The notes under the pieces are model-generated. The model saw only the letters and a program-made list of their open reading frames with translations, had not been told where the DNA came from and did not search any database. Shown in pieces: positions 37,807 to 51,463 of a stretch of DNA of 64,000 nucleotides. How positions within the stretch are numbered: the stretch's first letter is position 1; each line of letters begins with the position of its first letter. The DNA lies in assembly GCF_048771995.1 (NCBI RefSeq), contig NC_133024.1, positions 27,854,001-27,918,000 on the forward strand, in the 5' to 3' direction. The position numbers and the translations under genes were made by a program. This stretch comes from Taeniopygia guttata. Lineage: Eukaryota; Chordata; Aves; Passeriformes; Estrildidae.

Positions 37807-40800
37807 ATGCCAGAAGGGGAGAAAATGAGACAATGTAAGCAAGAAGAGGAGCAACAACAGAAAGAAGAGGAGCGGGAGGGTCTCATCGAATTCTACAGTT
37901 CCTACCAGGAGCTATTCCAGTTCTTCTGCAGCAACACAACCATCCACGGGGCTATCCGCCTGGTGTGCTCCAAAAAGAATAAGATGAAGACAGCCTTCTG
38001 GTCCGTCCTCTTCTTTCTCACCTTCGCCTTAATGTACTGGCAGTTCGGGATCCTCTACAGGGAGTACTTCAGCTACCCTGTCAACCTCAACCTCAACCTC
38101 AACTCCGACAGGCTGACTTTCCCGGCCGTGACACTGTGCACCCTCAATCCGTACAGGTAAGACATGGCCTTGCAGAGATGTTGACTGCCTTGACTTTGAT
38201 GGGTGCAGGATAAAAGCACATACTCTGGTTCTCCTCGTGGTCCTCGACAGCCCACCGTTGTAGCTGTGCTGGTGGAAAGGCATTTCAGAGGTCTTTGCTG
38301 CTGCAGGGCACTCACAGTAAGGCATGTGAGCTTAGGCAGCTCTGCCTGGTGGTGTATTTAGCAGGCTGCGATGTAAACTGCCACAGGGCTAGAGCAGATT
38401 TACTTCTCTCCTGCAAGGTAGCCTCCAGCAAGGGGTTAGATTTACAGCTGGTGGCAGGAATCACCCCAGCAAACTTTGCTGCATGTCCTATTCAGAGCTG
38501 TTTGTGTGCATCCAGCCCTAAATCTGCTGGTCTTCTCTCCCTCCTGAACAGATACAGTGCCATCCGAAAGCAGCTGGATAAGCTGGACCAAATCACCCAC
38601 CAGACACTGCTAGACCTCTATGACTACAATATGTCTCTGCCACAAAGAGACTGGTCCACATCGTCCACACAAAGGCGTAGCTCAAGGAGCCTGCTCCATC
38701 ATGTCCAGCGCCATCCTTTGCGGAGGCAGAAGAGGGACAACATAGTCAACTTGCCAGAGAACAGTCCCTCAGTGGACAAGAATGACTGGAAAATTGGCTT
38801 TGTTCTGGTGAGATCCGTAGATACCCCATGCCCTACCCACTCCAGTCTGCCTGGCTACTTTTGTCTTGTTAGACCCTCGGCCATGCCTTTCCTTACATAG
38901 AAGTCTGATTAATCTCCACTGGCTTTTGCTAATGACAGATAGAGATAGAGCTGAGCCCTTTGCTCCATACAATCCTGCTCCCCAAATTCTATCCATGTTC
39001 ATGCAGGGATCAGGGGATGTGTCCAAGTCAGTGTACGTCTCTTCCCAAGAGCAGGAAAACCTTGTTCTTCCTGAGGGTACATCAGCCTTGCAGTTGCTTT
39101 TGAGAGCAGTTTATCAGCATCAGCTGCTGCATTGCCCAATAATAGCAAAGGAGAAAGTATTTGATGGTCCTGGGCCACCTGAATTGTAATCATGGTCGCA
39201 ATTGCTCCTAGGTAGCAGCTTCCTCGCCCTAGGGTATCTGTGTTTGCATTTAAAAAGGCACTGAAGGACTGAAGCTAATCGTTCAGCCGCTCACTGGAGT
39301 TCCCACAGGATCACAAACTTTCCTGGACACACCCTGAAGGAAGGGCTCCCCACACAAGAATTTAAAGCTCCTGGTTTTATACCAGCTAGAATTTATGTGC
39401 AGATTACCCTGTACACATTGCTGCCTTCTGGGTCTTACTCAGCCTCGCTTATTCACCTGGCGTTGCCCTTCCACCGAGGAGCTGCCCTGGGTTTTTTTCC
39501 ATCTGATCACCTGTTGGTCACACACAGGAGTCCTGTGGAACTCTTCACTTCCTCGGTTATCTGCCTGTGCTGTGGAGCACAGCTTATCCACGGGCAGAGC
39601 TGTGTCTCCGGGATGAGAAGACTTCTCTGACACGGCTTTTCTTCTTCTTAACAGTGCAATGAAAACAACGACTGTTTCCATCAGGCGTACTCCTCGGGAG
39701 TGGATGCCGTGCGGGAATGGTACAGCTTTCACTACATCAATATCCTGGCGCAGGTGCCTGATGCAAAAGCCCTGGACGAGTCTGACTTTGAGAATTTCAT
39801 CTATGCTTGCCGCTTCAATGAAGCAACGTGTGACAAGGCGTAAGTAGTGGAAACACCCCTAAAAATGCTTATTTTGTGTCTGGGGTCGAGGGAAATCAAG
39901 GAACTCACATTAGAGAACCTCTTTTCCGAGATGGGATAATTCCTTGTTCAGTTCCCATTTGAAAGGTCAAATTATCTTTCTTGAATCTTTCCTGTGGGTT
40001 TTGCATATCAGAGCCTTACATTCTGTGACCTGGAAGTATGAACCTCAGAGGATGGTTTTGCCTTTTTCTGGGTTTCACACAAATGACATTATTATACTGG
40101 TACAAACACCAGAGAGGGCACAGATTTACAGCATAGAAATATTTTTATTTACCTTCCACAGTGGTAAAGTGGCACATATCAGCACATAAAGGAATAAGAG
40201 AAGAGAGAGTTGATACAAAAAGACAGTAAAAACATATCCCATTTTTCTCCTGCCATTATTGGTCAAAAAGCCCCAAAAAGGTAGTGGAATGAAAACAATC
40301 TGCAAGGAAGGAAAAGGAGTAGGAAGATCTTAAGAGTTTCAATAATACAGTAATTGCTAGCACTACTAAAAACCCATTTGGGCTCTGAAAAGCAGCATGA
40401 AAAACCTCGAGTAAAAACCTTTCCAGCTCCAGGACATTTTTTACAGCACATTTTAATTGCTTTTCCCTGTTCATGAGAGTTTACATAACAAATACTGCCC
40501 ATCTGCTGTAAGCCCCTGTCCCTGCTGATGGAAAACAGAGTTGTTCCTTTCAGAAAGCCCTTCCCCTTGATTTCACAGCACCTCACACTCTGTTTGTGTT
40601 CCCCTCTCAGGAACTATACCCACTTCCACCATCCCTTGTATGGGAACTGCTATACCTTTAATGACAACAGCAGCAGCGTGTGGACATCCTCGATGCCTGG
40701 GATCAATAATGGTGGGTGAGAGGCACTCTTTGGTGAGTAAAGAGAACAGCTTAGCTCTGTTTTCCCTAGGAGTTATGGGCATCCTGCTGCAATTAGTACT

Positions 40801-43800
40801 GGTGGTGGCAGCCCTGCTCTTTGTCACCCAAGCTGCTTTCCCCCATGTGGCGACAGCTGTCTCATGGATGTGGCTGCCCCTCACCACTGCCCACTGAACT
40901 CTCTCTCCCTCATTAGTGCCTGATCCTTATGCTCCTTGTGTCCTCTGGACTTGTGCTGGCCCTTCCTGAAGTCCTCTGCTGAGCCACAGTGCTCCTGGTC
41001 TTCACCTTCCCCATTTTCCCCTTCAAGAAACTGACCTGTTCCTAAACCCCCTGAAACCTCTCCAGACCAAATCTTCAGGCTTTTCTTCCATCTGGCTTCA
41101 AGTTTCCCCATGAAATTTCTCTCAATTCCCGGTTCTGTTTTTTGTAAGCCACAGTGATTAAATCCAGTTTTCACTGGCCTTTTCTGGAGCCTCCAGCTTT
41201 TTTCACTGGCCTCTCTCCAACCACTCTCTATTGCTGCCAGGCTTTGGTGCAGCCCTGGTTGATGTCTGTCTTCTTCTTTATCTCTTTCAGACTTCCTTCT
41301 AACCATCCTGCTCTCCCTTCTGTGCTGCACCACAGCTGGCCATGACCTCCCTCTCTCTCTGATATCCCCTCAGGTCTCTCTCTGGTGGTGCGCACCGAGC
41401 AGAACGATTTCATCCCTCTGCTGTCCACGGTGACAGGAGCCAGGGTCATGGTCCATGATCAGAATGAGCCAGCCTTCATGGATGATGGTGGTTTCAATGT
41501 TCGTCCTGGCATTGAGACCTCCATCAGCATGAGAAAGGTGAGCAAGCAGAAGGGGGGAGAGCTGTGGATGGGAGGTTTAACTTGGTGCACCCGTGGTGTG
41601 TGTTTAAGGGAGGGGACTAAACACATGGAGTGAAGGGAGAGGAAGAAGAAGAACGGCTTGCTGGACTAGACGAGAAGCATTTGGCTACGGTTTATCAGTG
41701 AACAATGAAATGGAGGCAAGCAGGGGGAGCTGGCATCCCGAGGAAAGCATAAAGAGCAGATCGTGATGGATGAGCAGTGTGTGGTGTGGGAGAGTGTGAA
41801 GAGGACAGCAAAGTGGGGTTGTTCCGTGCAGTGAGAGCTGGCTGTTGCAGGAGATGACCGTGCGCCTTGGGGGCAGTTACAGCGATTGCACAGAGGATGG
41901 CAGTGACGTGCCAGTGCAAAACCTGTACTCATCCCGCTACACCGAGCAGGTAACTCACGCTGACCCCTCCTGGGTCACCTTGTTTCTCCACTTTCCTGGC
42001 ATGCTTCAGCCCCCTAACGGCCATGCCTTTCCTTGGGCTCTGTTAATGGTGTGATGTGACACAGGCAGCAGTGGGTTTGGTTCCCTTGATCAGCCTTTTC
42101 CACCTTATGTGCCTCCCAGGTCTGCATTCGCTCCTGCTTTCAGCTCAACATGGTAGAACGCTGTGGCTGTGCATATTACTTCTACCCCTTGCCCAGGGGA
42201 GCAGAGTACTGTGACTACACGAAGCACAAAGCCTGGGGTAAGCATTACCCTGCTTACAGCAAGGACAGTAGAGCTCATGCCCACCTGAACCTGTTTGGTC
42301 CTGCCCATGTCCCAGCACATCCCATCATCTTCAATGAGCTTCCTGGTGTGAGACATCCAAAAGACAGTCTTGCCTTGAATGATCAGCCCCTTGTGGAAGG
42401 AAATGTCTCCTGGGTTCCCCTTGCTGTCACACACCACCTTTTGTCTAAAGATACTGTGAGCTTACCTGGATTTACTTTCCTTGCTGTTCAGGCTACTGCT
42501 ATTACAAACTCCTGGCTGAATTCAAAGCTGACGTGCTGGGCTGTTTCCACAAGTGTCGGAAACCTTGCAAGTAAGTTGATCATCAGTCAGACAGGAAGAT
42601 TGGAAAGTATTCACAGAAGTGTTGGGAAGCATTCATTGACGGGCACCTGATGCAATAGCTGAGCTCCAGCCTGAAATGATATTTCTCCCATCAGGAAGTC
42701 AAAATGGCTGAGGAGCGTGTGGGTTGGCTTAGGGGTGAGTTCCCAAGGACTGCATTCCACATGGTGGGAAGTGGACAGAACTGCAGCATGGGAGGGAATC
42801 TCCAGCTGTACCTGAGGATGGCCCTGTGGCTCCTACAGCTTCAACAGCTAACACAGCCTCCTCTTGCTTTGCAGAATGACAGAATACCAGCTGTCAGCTG
42901 GATACTCCCGCTGGCCTTCTGCTGTCTCAGAGGTAAGGAGAGGGTGTCCTGGCTTCCCAGCACTGCTCCCACCTCCCATTTAGTCCTTCCTCAACAGGTA
43001 GGAGGTGATTGTGATCATGTGACACAATTTATTGCACTTTCATTTCAGGACTGGGTTTTCTACATGCTTTCACAACAGAACAAATACAATATCACATCCA
43101 AGAGGTGAGAGCCCCCTAAACAGAGACTGTGTCCAAAGCAGAAACCATCCCAGTAGAATATGTGTGTTGGAAATGTCAGAGATAAGATTAAATCACTGAT
43201 GGGAAGAGATCAGGCATGGGACCTGTGGACAAGGGTAGTGGATTTGAGTCAGAGTAGATATATAGCGAGACTTCAGCAAGGACTGGGGACCCAAGTGAAA
43301 AATTTTGAAAGAGGTCAGATGCTGACATGAAAATAGTAAGCCCCAGCACTTGCTGTGTGTTCCAGAGTCACAGTAAGTGCTTGTGGAAAAGTGGGAAGGA
43401 GAGCTGTGCAGGAGCTATTACCACAAACACTGGGTTTTACAGTACAGTGCACTGTAGGTACCAAAGACTGTATTTAGTGAAGAATGAGAACTGCAGAGAT
43501 GGGAGAAAGCCTCTGGGTAGTATGTGTGGGAGAAGGATGGGGGGCAGAAGGGGACAGAGGCAATTAAGCTTGGTGAAGAAATGCAGGGGTTGAGGAGTTG
43601 GGGTTACTGAGTGTCATCTCTCACTCACAGGAATGGAGTTGCCAAAGTGAATATCTTTTTTAAGGAGTGGAACTACAAGACCAATGGGGAGTCTCCAGCC
43701 TTCACGGTACACACTTCACTACCATTTCTTCTCTGGCCACCCATTCCCCCACAATGTCCCTCCATTGTGGCAAACTTTCATTCCAGCAGGATTGCTGGAT

Positions 43801-44251
43801 ATTGTCTCTTTCTCTTGGGCAGGGTGAGGGGAACCCCCCCAGCCCCACAGGGGAGAGGGAACAGGCAGGGCGGCAAAGTCCCAGATGAGGGCTGTTGTCA
43901 CTGCTCTTTCTCCATCTCCTGCAGGTAGTGACTCTGCTGTCCCAGCTTGGGAACCAGTGGAGTCTCTGGTTTGGATCCTCTGTCCTGTCTGTGATGGAGC
44001 TTGCAGAGCTGGTTCTGGATTTCATTGCCATCACCTTTATCCTGGGCTTCCGCTGGTTCCGCTCTCGGCAGAAGCTGCCTCCACCAATACCCCCTCTGAA
44101 CAGTCAGGATAACGCTGCTTTCCAAGATGAAGCACCAGCTCTCCATGCCCCACATCGCTTCACTGTTGAGGCTGTAGTGACCACACTGCCATCCTACAAC
44201 AGCCTGGAACCACGTGGGCCAAGCAGGGATGGTGAGGAGGGACACGAGTAA
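37807..44251 (+). CDS. SCNN1A: SCNN1A, epithelial sodium channel alpha subunit
   Basis: Twelve coding exons: 37807-38156, 38552-38807, 39655-39839, 40611-40711, 41374-41537, 41851-41949, 42120-42237, 42492-42570, 42875-42932, 43049-43104, 43631-43706, 43925-44251. All junctions are GT-AG and the phases sum to 622 residues (chicken about 637). It forms the apical amiloride-sensitive Na+ channel with beta and gamma subunits. Visible parts: start [10 protein letters not shown] as in chicken; HG gating motif at 47-48; membrane segment 1 about 62-84; a large Cys-rich extracellular loop; two furin sites, RRSSR (158-162) and RRQKR (174-178), which release an inhibitory peptide in the mammalian channel; selectivity filter GSS (531-533) in membrane segment 2 (about 527-555); and a C-terminal LPSYNSL PY-type motif (602-608) for Nedd4-family ligases. 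The ATG at 37807 was chosen because the frame upstream offers only a GTG and homology starts here. Confidence 0.97.
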
Positions 44252-44599
44252 GGCAGCAGCTCGTTCCACTGTTCAGGTGGCTGGCAGCTGGAGCAGAGGC
44301 TGCACACTTTGCCTGTGGGGCCTGCATTTCCTTCTTTCTCGGGTGCTGAACATGGACCATAGCAAAAGACTGCTCCATGGTTGGCCTGGGCTCATTGCTT
44401 TCACTTCTGTAGGCACATTCTTCAGTCTCATAAAATTCTATTGCTGTGGGATCACCAGGGATGAGAGTTGATCTAGTGTATGTATGGGGGAGATGTCCTC
44501 TCAATTTCCTTATGCTCTGTGCATGTGCACACCTACATGTGCAGGCATGCCTTCTTTTCCCTCCAACAAGGATGCTGCCACAGTTCTGGTCTGTCATTA

Positions 44600-44605
44600 A
44601 TTAAA
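44600..44605 (+). terminator. SCNN1A poly(A) signal candidate
   Basis: ATTAAA lies 349 nt after the stop and is followed by a GT-rich stretch (GAGGTTTGGCAGGTGTG), the usual arrangement for cleavage near 44620. Confidence 0.6.
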
Positions 44606-47600
44606 GAGGTTTGGCAGGTGTGACTGGCCTCCTCTGTGGTATGACAAGGAACAGGAATGGAGTCTCAGCTGGGGCACAAATCTCTCAGCAGGCTGAGCTT
44701 TGTTAAGCTTTCCCTAAACTGATTGCTCTTTCCTCATGCTTCATGAGCTCTGATCCCAAGACTGTGTCACCTACCCTCTCCTCCCCCAGAGGAGAGGCTA
44801 CTTGAGAAAAGAGCCACTGGCACAATCTTAATCTGTATTACGCACAATGCTCTGGAGAGGTGCTCAAAGCTTGCTGCCACTCCCAGGTCTGTGACAAAAC
44901 ACCCCTGGCAAAGTAAAGGCTCCCTTTTCAAGCTGCCTTTGTGGCATTGGTAGATCTTGGGTGTCTCCCCTTCTTTGGGATACACCATACATGTACATCC
45001 AGCTATTTGATTGTTTGCCAACAGCTCTGGGACAAATCGATCTCTACAATTTCTTGACCCTCCCTGCTTTCTTCCTGAGGGAAACAAAGAGAGTTTGGCA
45101 GGATTATGAACACCCTCCAAAAATCCCAAATGTTACCTGTGCTGCAGTGGGATCCTGCAAGAGAGGATCAGAGCAGCGCAGGTCATGCCGTGCAGGTTCT
45201 GCTCCACCCAGCCCTTGTCTGGTCCGCCCACAGAAATTCTGCTGAGCCTCTTGTTCCTGAAGGAAGCACAGGAAAGTACTGCAGGCTTTAATCTAAAGTG
45301 CTTCCAAGGAAAGCCTTAGCCTATTTGATTGGACCACACAGGCAAAAATGGTCGTCCTCTTCTCAGGAATTAACTTGGGGACCTTTGTATAAGAGAACAC
45401 ATTTCTTGCAGTGAGCTTGCTACACTCTTTTCTTACAAATACTCAGACTTCTGCTGCAATGGTGTTTGCACGGCACTTTATGGGGTATCAAGAGAGCAAG
45501 GGTGATGTCCTTAAAAAACAGGATTATCCACTTCACAGGACAAACAGAGATACCAGAATTTAAGCAGTTTAGGCAAAGACCTGTGGAACCCTGTGACCAA
45601 TCACACTGCAAACATCCACTTTTGAATTTAAAAATTAGTTAATCATAGCAAAAGAAAAACTGAAGCTATTTTGAAAATTAAGGTAGATGCACTGCCCTTG
45701 GGAAGTTGGAGGAGTTTACTACAATATCTAAACTGTTGCCTAATTTTTCCCTTTGAGATGGGAACACATGCTGATTGTACTGCTCTTGCCTTGATTACCT
45801 AAAAGCACTTTCCAATTCCCAGCAGAGAGTGATTTTATTCTTCTTCACATACACAGACAAATGCTATGTTCTTTACTGCACAAATATTCCTGGTTTTACA
45901 AATTTTATCCCAGTGTTCAGCTGATAACTCTTGGTTGAAAGTGAAGATAATGTCTCTCTGCTAGGAGTAGAAGCAAGTAATTCAGGAGGTGTCCTTCAGT
46001 AAGGGTGGCAGCCCAGCAGGAGGGAAAGGCCTGCAACAAGCACTTAGAGGTGTGGGAACATGTATTCCTCCTTAGAGGCCTCCACTAGAAAAAAAAAAAA
46101 ACATCAGAGCTTCTGCAAACATGAAAAAATCCATTTCTGTGTCTGATTTTAAATGAAGTAAAAAAGAGTGAGCAATGAACTAAATCTCAAAATTGCCTCT
46201 ATGAAGGTACTTTCATGTTCTGTAAAAATACTGCCCAAGAGGCAGAGGTAAAAGCTAGGTTTAGTTGTTCAAAGTAACTTTGGCCACAATTAAAATACAA
46301 AAGGCAGGCAGATGGAGGATGCTGCACCCAGTTCCTGGTCACGAATTCAGTACTGCAGACTGATGCCTTGGGTGTTTTCTAGCAAATGAATGAGCAAAAA
46401 CCTGACACTGGATACAAAGCTATTTGCTTCACTAATCAAGAAAGGATAAAGAGCAGGTGCAACACCTAAAATACTCTTTGTATACCATAAACATACGGTG
46501 ATTCATATGGTAAGCATGATATTTCCTCAGTATCCAAAGAGTAAGACACAATTCTTCACATCAGAGAACCGTAAATAACCTTGTAATAACCATAAATTTG
46601 ATGAGACCTGCTGCATTACACATAGTCAAGTGGGTGATTAAAGCAAGATTAATCAGAGGCATAACTACTTGAAACAGTAAGTTCTCTTCATCATAAAGAA
46701 TTACAGCTGCAGAAGGTGGTGATTTATTCCCTGAGGAAGGCTTGAACCATATCCTATCTGTTCCATAAAAGTGTTTAAATGCCAAAAAAATGGGCTTTGA
46801 CTGATGAGCTCAAAGTAACGGCACCATTCAGGATAGCTGTAAATCCAGAGTTAAAAGCTTGTACAAATATGAAGAAGCAGCTATACAAGTTGATAAATAG
46901 ATGAGCCCTCCCTGTCCTGTGAATCAGTGCAAAAATTGCTGTCTTGGGAGAAATCAGGTGCTTGTTCCAGAAATAATCCCTACATTTCTTGTAGGCTGGC
47001 GAGACCACAAATGAGCTCAGTAGGTGTATGGCGAGCTTGGTCTGGCTGAAAACAAGAGGCAAGGCCAGCAATGCTGGAGTAAGAGCCCAAAAAATGCGAG
47101 TGTTTCACTGAGAATGTGAAAATTGGAGAAAAGGGAAGAAAACGTGCATGTATGGGGATCTGCAGGTCAGCAAAAGGCAAATTAAAGGTCTGAGCTGGGA
47201 TGAATTTGTACAAGAGGAGAAAGCTGAGGGGATGTAAATGCTCAGTAGTCATGGGTATGTTAGAGGCATAGCAGAGTTATTTTGAGGACATGGAAAACAT
47301 GCAGGGAACAGCTGAAGGTTATGTCTTTTTGGACTGGGAACAGATGTCAAAGCTATTGTTCTTGCATAAGAATTAAGGTAATAGAGGAAAGGCAGGGAAG
47401 TACAAAATAAATGTCTAGGGAAGCTAGAAAAAAAATGAGAGAACCATCACTTTGGAAAATAAACAATATATTTAGAAGAACAAAACCATGCTTGCTGGAG
47501 GGCTTGAGAGAAGCTGGACAGATTGCTCAAGGTTTGTCTGCACAGACTGAGGTCCAAACAAGAAGGAATTTGAAGAAAGGGTTACCAAGCTCTTGGGTCA

Positions 47601-48619
47601 GATTCAATAAAATCTGAGGGCTGTAATCTGATGATTACAGGCTACATCAAGAAATGGAAAGGGCAGCAGTGCTGCGGGTAAAAGGACACAGGGGAACCAC
47701 AGAAATCAGGAACAGCCCAGAGGCCACATTCAGTCGTACTTCTTTGTATTTAACAATATACAATATTTAAAGGGGCCTTGTAAGCACAAGAGGGGAAAGT
47801 GCCTTTGGCTTCCAAGTGCATGCTTAAAAGCAATGAATTAAAAACAGCTTATAATCTTTATTACATTTTTAATAAATTTATGGCAAATTTAGTTTTAAAA
47901 AATAGTACAAAGGCATTTGGAAAAGAAGCCTCCGATGAAAGTACAGAAAAATAAAGTGTCATGCTGTTCTCTACAGAAATCATTTAGTGGGTCTGTGCAC
48001 ATTATGAGGCTGTTCATATTTGAAACCAGGGGAGCACATAAGGGTGCTCTGAGAAAGTGCTGCACTCTATCTAAGGCCAAAAATTGGTCAAATATTATCA
48101 GGAGTGTAGAGGCTCAGGTATCCAACAGACATAGCTGAGCTGCCTATTTGTAAAACCTGTATCTTTATCTGTTACATCTCTCAGAGCAATCATTTGTTTT
48201 GAGGTCAGAACAAACATAAAACCTCCCCCTTATTACCCCTCTTCACCAAGTTAAGGCTTCCAGCCCCAGTGGATACATCAGAGCAGGGACCTCTGTCACT
48301 TCCCAAGGAAGCCAGGTTCATTTAAAAAGTGTTGGTGCTGCATTCCAGCTCTGAAGAAAAATCTGTCTTCCCCACCATCCTTTGGTTGCTCTCCAGCTGA
48401 GACAACAAACCCCACCACTGATGAGAGCCTGCACCTGGCCTTGACCAGCACAGAGACCCCTCAGGAAAGGCCAGAGCAATGCCTCAGGCATGTAGAGATA
48501 TGAAGGTTTAGGGTCCATCCATTTAGGAGCAGTACAGTTGAGGCTTTTCTTCCACATCTGAAGATGTCAGGATGAAGCAGTTGATATGGGAGCTGCATTT
48601 TGCACAGAATGGTGTGGGT

Positions 48620-48775
48620 TCTAAGAGACCTTAAATGATGATCTTCGCTCCAACGGCCTCCCACAGACAGGGACACCTTCCACTAGCCCAGGTTGCTCAA
48701 AGGCCCAGCCAACCCAGCTCTGGGTATCTCCAGAGATGGGGCATCCACAGCTTCTCTGGGCAATCTGTTCCCGTC
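48620..48775 (-). mobile_element. CR1 LINE, 3' tail fragment
   Basis: Antisense CR1 3' end: AAGAGACCTTAAATGATGAT, then GACACCTTCCACTAGCCCAG, GTTGCTCAAAGGCCCAGCCA and GGGCATCCACAGCTTCTCTG. Short and non-coding. Confidence 0.88.
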
Positions 48776-51434
48776 CAAAGGCATGTTAAACATGTTCCGT
48801 GTTTAAAGGCAGAGCTTGAATTTTTAATTAGACATATAAAGAACTATTCTCCCAAAGCCTTGGCCTTGCTTTTGGAGCACATTTAAAACCCTGTTTTGTC
48901 TGGAATAAGAGAATACAGGAGCAGCAGGTGATGTAGGTAAGGATGATGTAGGTAAGGGTGGCACCTCAGAAGAGCTTTCAGTAGAACATGACATTTTCAG
49001 AGGATTTATAGCTAGACATGCAAGTCTTTGCAAACAGCCACAACATGACTCATTAATTGGGCTCAACTCTGGGGCAACTTTCAGCACTAAGTTCAGCCCC
49101 AGCTCTGTGCTCCAGGGCAGCTGCCAGCTTTGGAAAGCAAGCATTCAATCCCCAGCTTTGGCTGGGGATTTGGACACTGCATTATCAACAGTCGAAAAAT
49201 GCATCTGTCCTCTGAAAACATCTTCCCTATGCCCCTACATGAGTGAGGCTGAGAACTGACAGTAACACAACACAAAACTTGGCAGGAATTGTAGCACAAC
49301 TCGTTTGTTCAGGTTGTGCAGGCCTGAACTGTGTGGAATTTTAGACTGTACATGCTGCTGTAATCCACCAGCCAGCCCAGACACCCTCCTTTCCCAGAAG
49401 GGCTTCCATCTTTGAAGAATTAGTCTGCTGCCTTGCTCCAAATTCACCACTGAGAGTTGTTCTGGTGTGTTCACTGTTCTGGTGTGATTTTGGTGATGTG
49501 ATGTTTAAGACTGGACAATGATTGATCATAAGGGAACCAGAAGCCACAGAGAAGACTGTTTTACAACCTAGCTTTTGTAGCAATAAGGCTACAAGTACCT
49601 AATTTTAAAAGAAGTTTGCACTGGACAAAGCTCTGTCATTTCCTTTTAATGAGTTTCAAATGTACAGTGAAGCAAAACAAAGGGGCACTTACCTTTATTC
49701 CAGTCATGCTCCAAGATATGTTGTGAGCAGCATCCTACTCTTGGAGGTCTTCATTTGTGTTCTGAACTTACATTCCAACACCAATGGAGAATTGTTTCCT
49801 GGGTTTCAGGATCTGAGGTTATTGAAATCTAAAGGCAGCACAGCCCAAGAGCCAGAGCTGCCACTAACACACAGAAGGCAGTCCCCTGAATAGGACAGTG
49901 GCTGGACATTTGGTGGCTGAAAAGAGACTTGTTTGGGCAGCCTCTTCCCCCAGAGCTGCTGGTTCTCACATTTTGTTACAGACTTACCAGAGTCAGTCCA
50001 GCACAGCTGGAACTACCATCATTTTACAATGGGAAAACAGCCACTGCTTTGAGGGACAGAACTTCAGGTGTGTGCATGCCATGGAATTCACAAAAAAAAA
50101 AAAAATTCCAACATTTTGGCATCCCAACCCCTTCCCACTCACTGACAGACCAGACAGACTCAGTAAGGTGGTAAATTGTGTTTCTTAGAGACCATTAAAA
50201 GTACATGAGCTGATTTCTAGAACATGCCAGAGGAGATTACAGTTGTGTTTATAGAGGAAGTAAATAAACTGCACGTCCATGAGTGGCTGTGATGCTGTGG
50301 GCAGCAGAGTCCCTTGCTTTTACTAAGAGGGCCTTGGTGATTTGTTTTGCCCATGCACAGAGACACAAAGGAGGGGAAAGGGAGCAGAGGAGGAGGCAAC
50401 ATACAACATCTAAGAGAAAGAAATGAAAGAGACAGCCTAGGGGGACCTCAGCTCCCAGAAAGACAGGAGGAATGGGGCACCAAAGGCTTGTTTAGAAGAG
50501 TTCAAGAGAATTGCTGGTCTGGGGGCCTCAAGCTTGTAAAAGCCTACCCCCTAAAATGAGAGCAGTAGGTGGCACAAGCAGGCCCTGGCTCCTCTTCAGT
50601 AGATGCACTTCTGACCGTCCATCCCATCTCAGTTCCACAGGGAATTAGGGAAGTGCTCAGGGGACGAGGGCTGCTTCACTCCAGATCTTCATCTCTGCCC
50701 TCCCCAAGGTGGAGAGGAATGGAATTGCAGGGAGATGAACTCAAATGAAAAGGCTGGGGGCATGGAAGTGAGCATGCAAAACCTAGCCCCTTGCCAGGTG
50801 CCCTGGGAGGCAGAAAGGGGCTTCCCCAGCACATCCAGTGATACAAGAAGCATCTGCTCCTCCCATCTTTTGTACTTTGCTCCTATCTGGGAACTCCAGT
50901 GATGTCCTCCCTGCCTCCCCTTAGGCCTAAACAAATCCCAGAGCATTCTAGAACAGAGGCAGAGCTTTCTAAATTAATGGAGTACCCTCTTTCCAGTCTA
51001 GATTACAGGCCACAGCTCAGCTTGTTAAAAAAAGTTAAAAGACAAGATACACATTCCTCAGAAGACTCTACAGAAACAGGACAGCTCATTTAACCCATAT
51101 CTGACAACCCATTCAAACAACTCACAGCTCTTGTTACTTTTGATGGTGAAGAACAAGGGAATCACTCACAGAAAGCCACAGCCACAAGTTTACTTCCATC
51201 AGAGACCACCCTGGACCTAAATTCAAGAGAACCCATAGCAAGTAGGAGGATTCAGTTTGATCAGCAAGAACTCTAGAGGCATAAGTTGCCAATATGGGAC
51301 ATCTGATGTCACTTTGCAATATCCATGCCCAGTGCACCATTTCCCTTTGAATCCCCAGCTAACCATTTCAAATGTTTTCTAACTCCTGCTGAAAGTTAGG
51401 GTTTTGTGGCAGCAGATACAGAGCAGATAGCTGT

Positions 51435-51463
51435 ATCAGAATCTGATATAATCAGATTCTGAT
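51435..51463. repeat. Perfect palindrome, 13-bp arms
   Basis: The left arm ATCAGAATCTGAT and right arm ATCAGATTCTGAT are exact reverse complements separated by 3 nt (ATA). A further partial copy (TAATCAGA) follows at about 51465-51472. It lies between the 3' ends of two convergent genes. Confidence 0.9.

Noticed and set aside
36856-37857. Antisense 333-codon open frame over the SCNN1A CpG island
   Set aside because: Open only because of extreme GC content; the product is low-complexity Pro/Arg/Ala with no family resemblance, and other frames are equally open.
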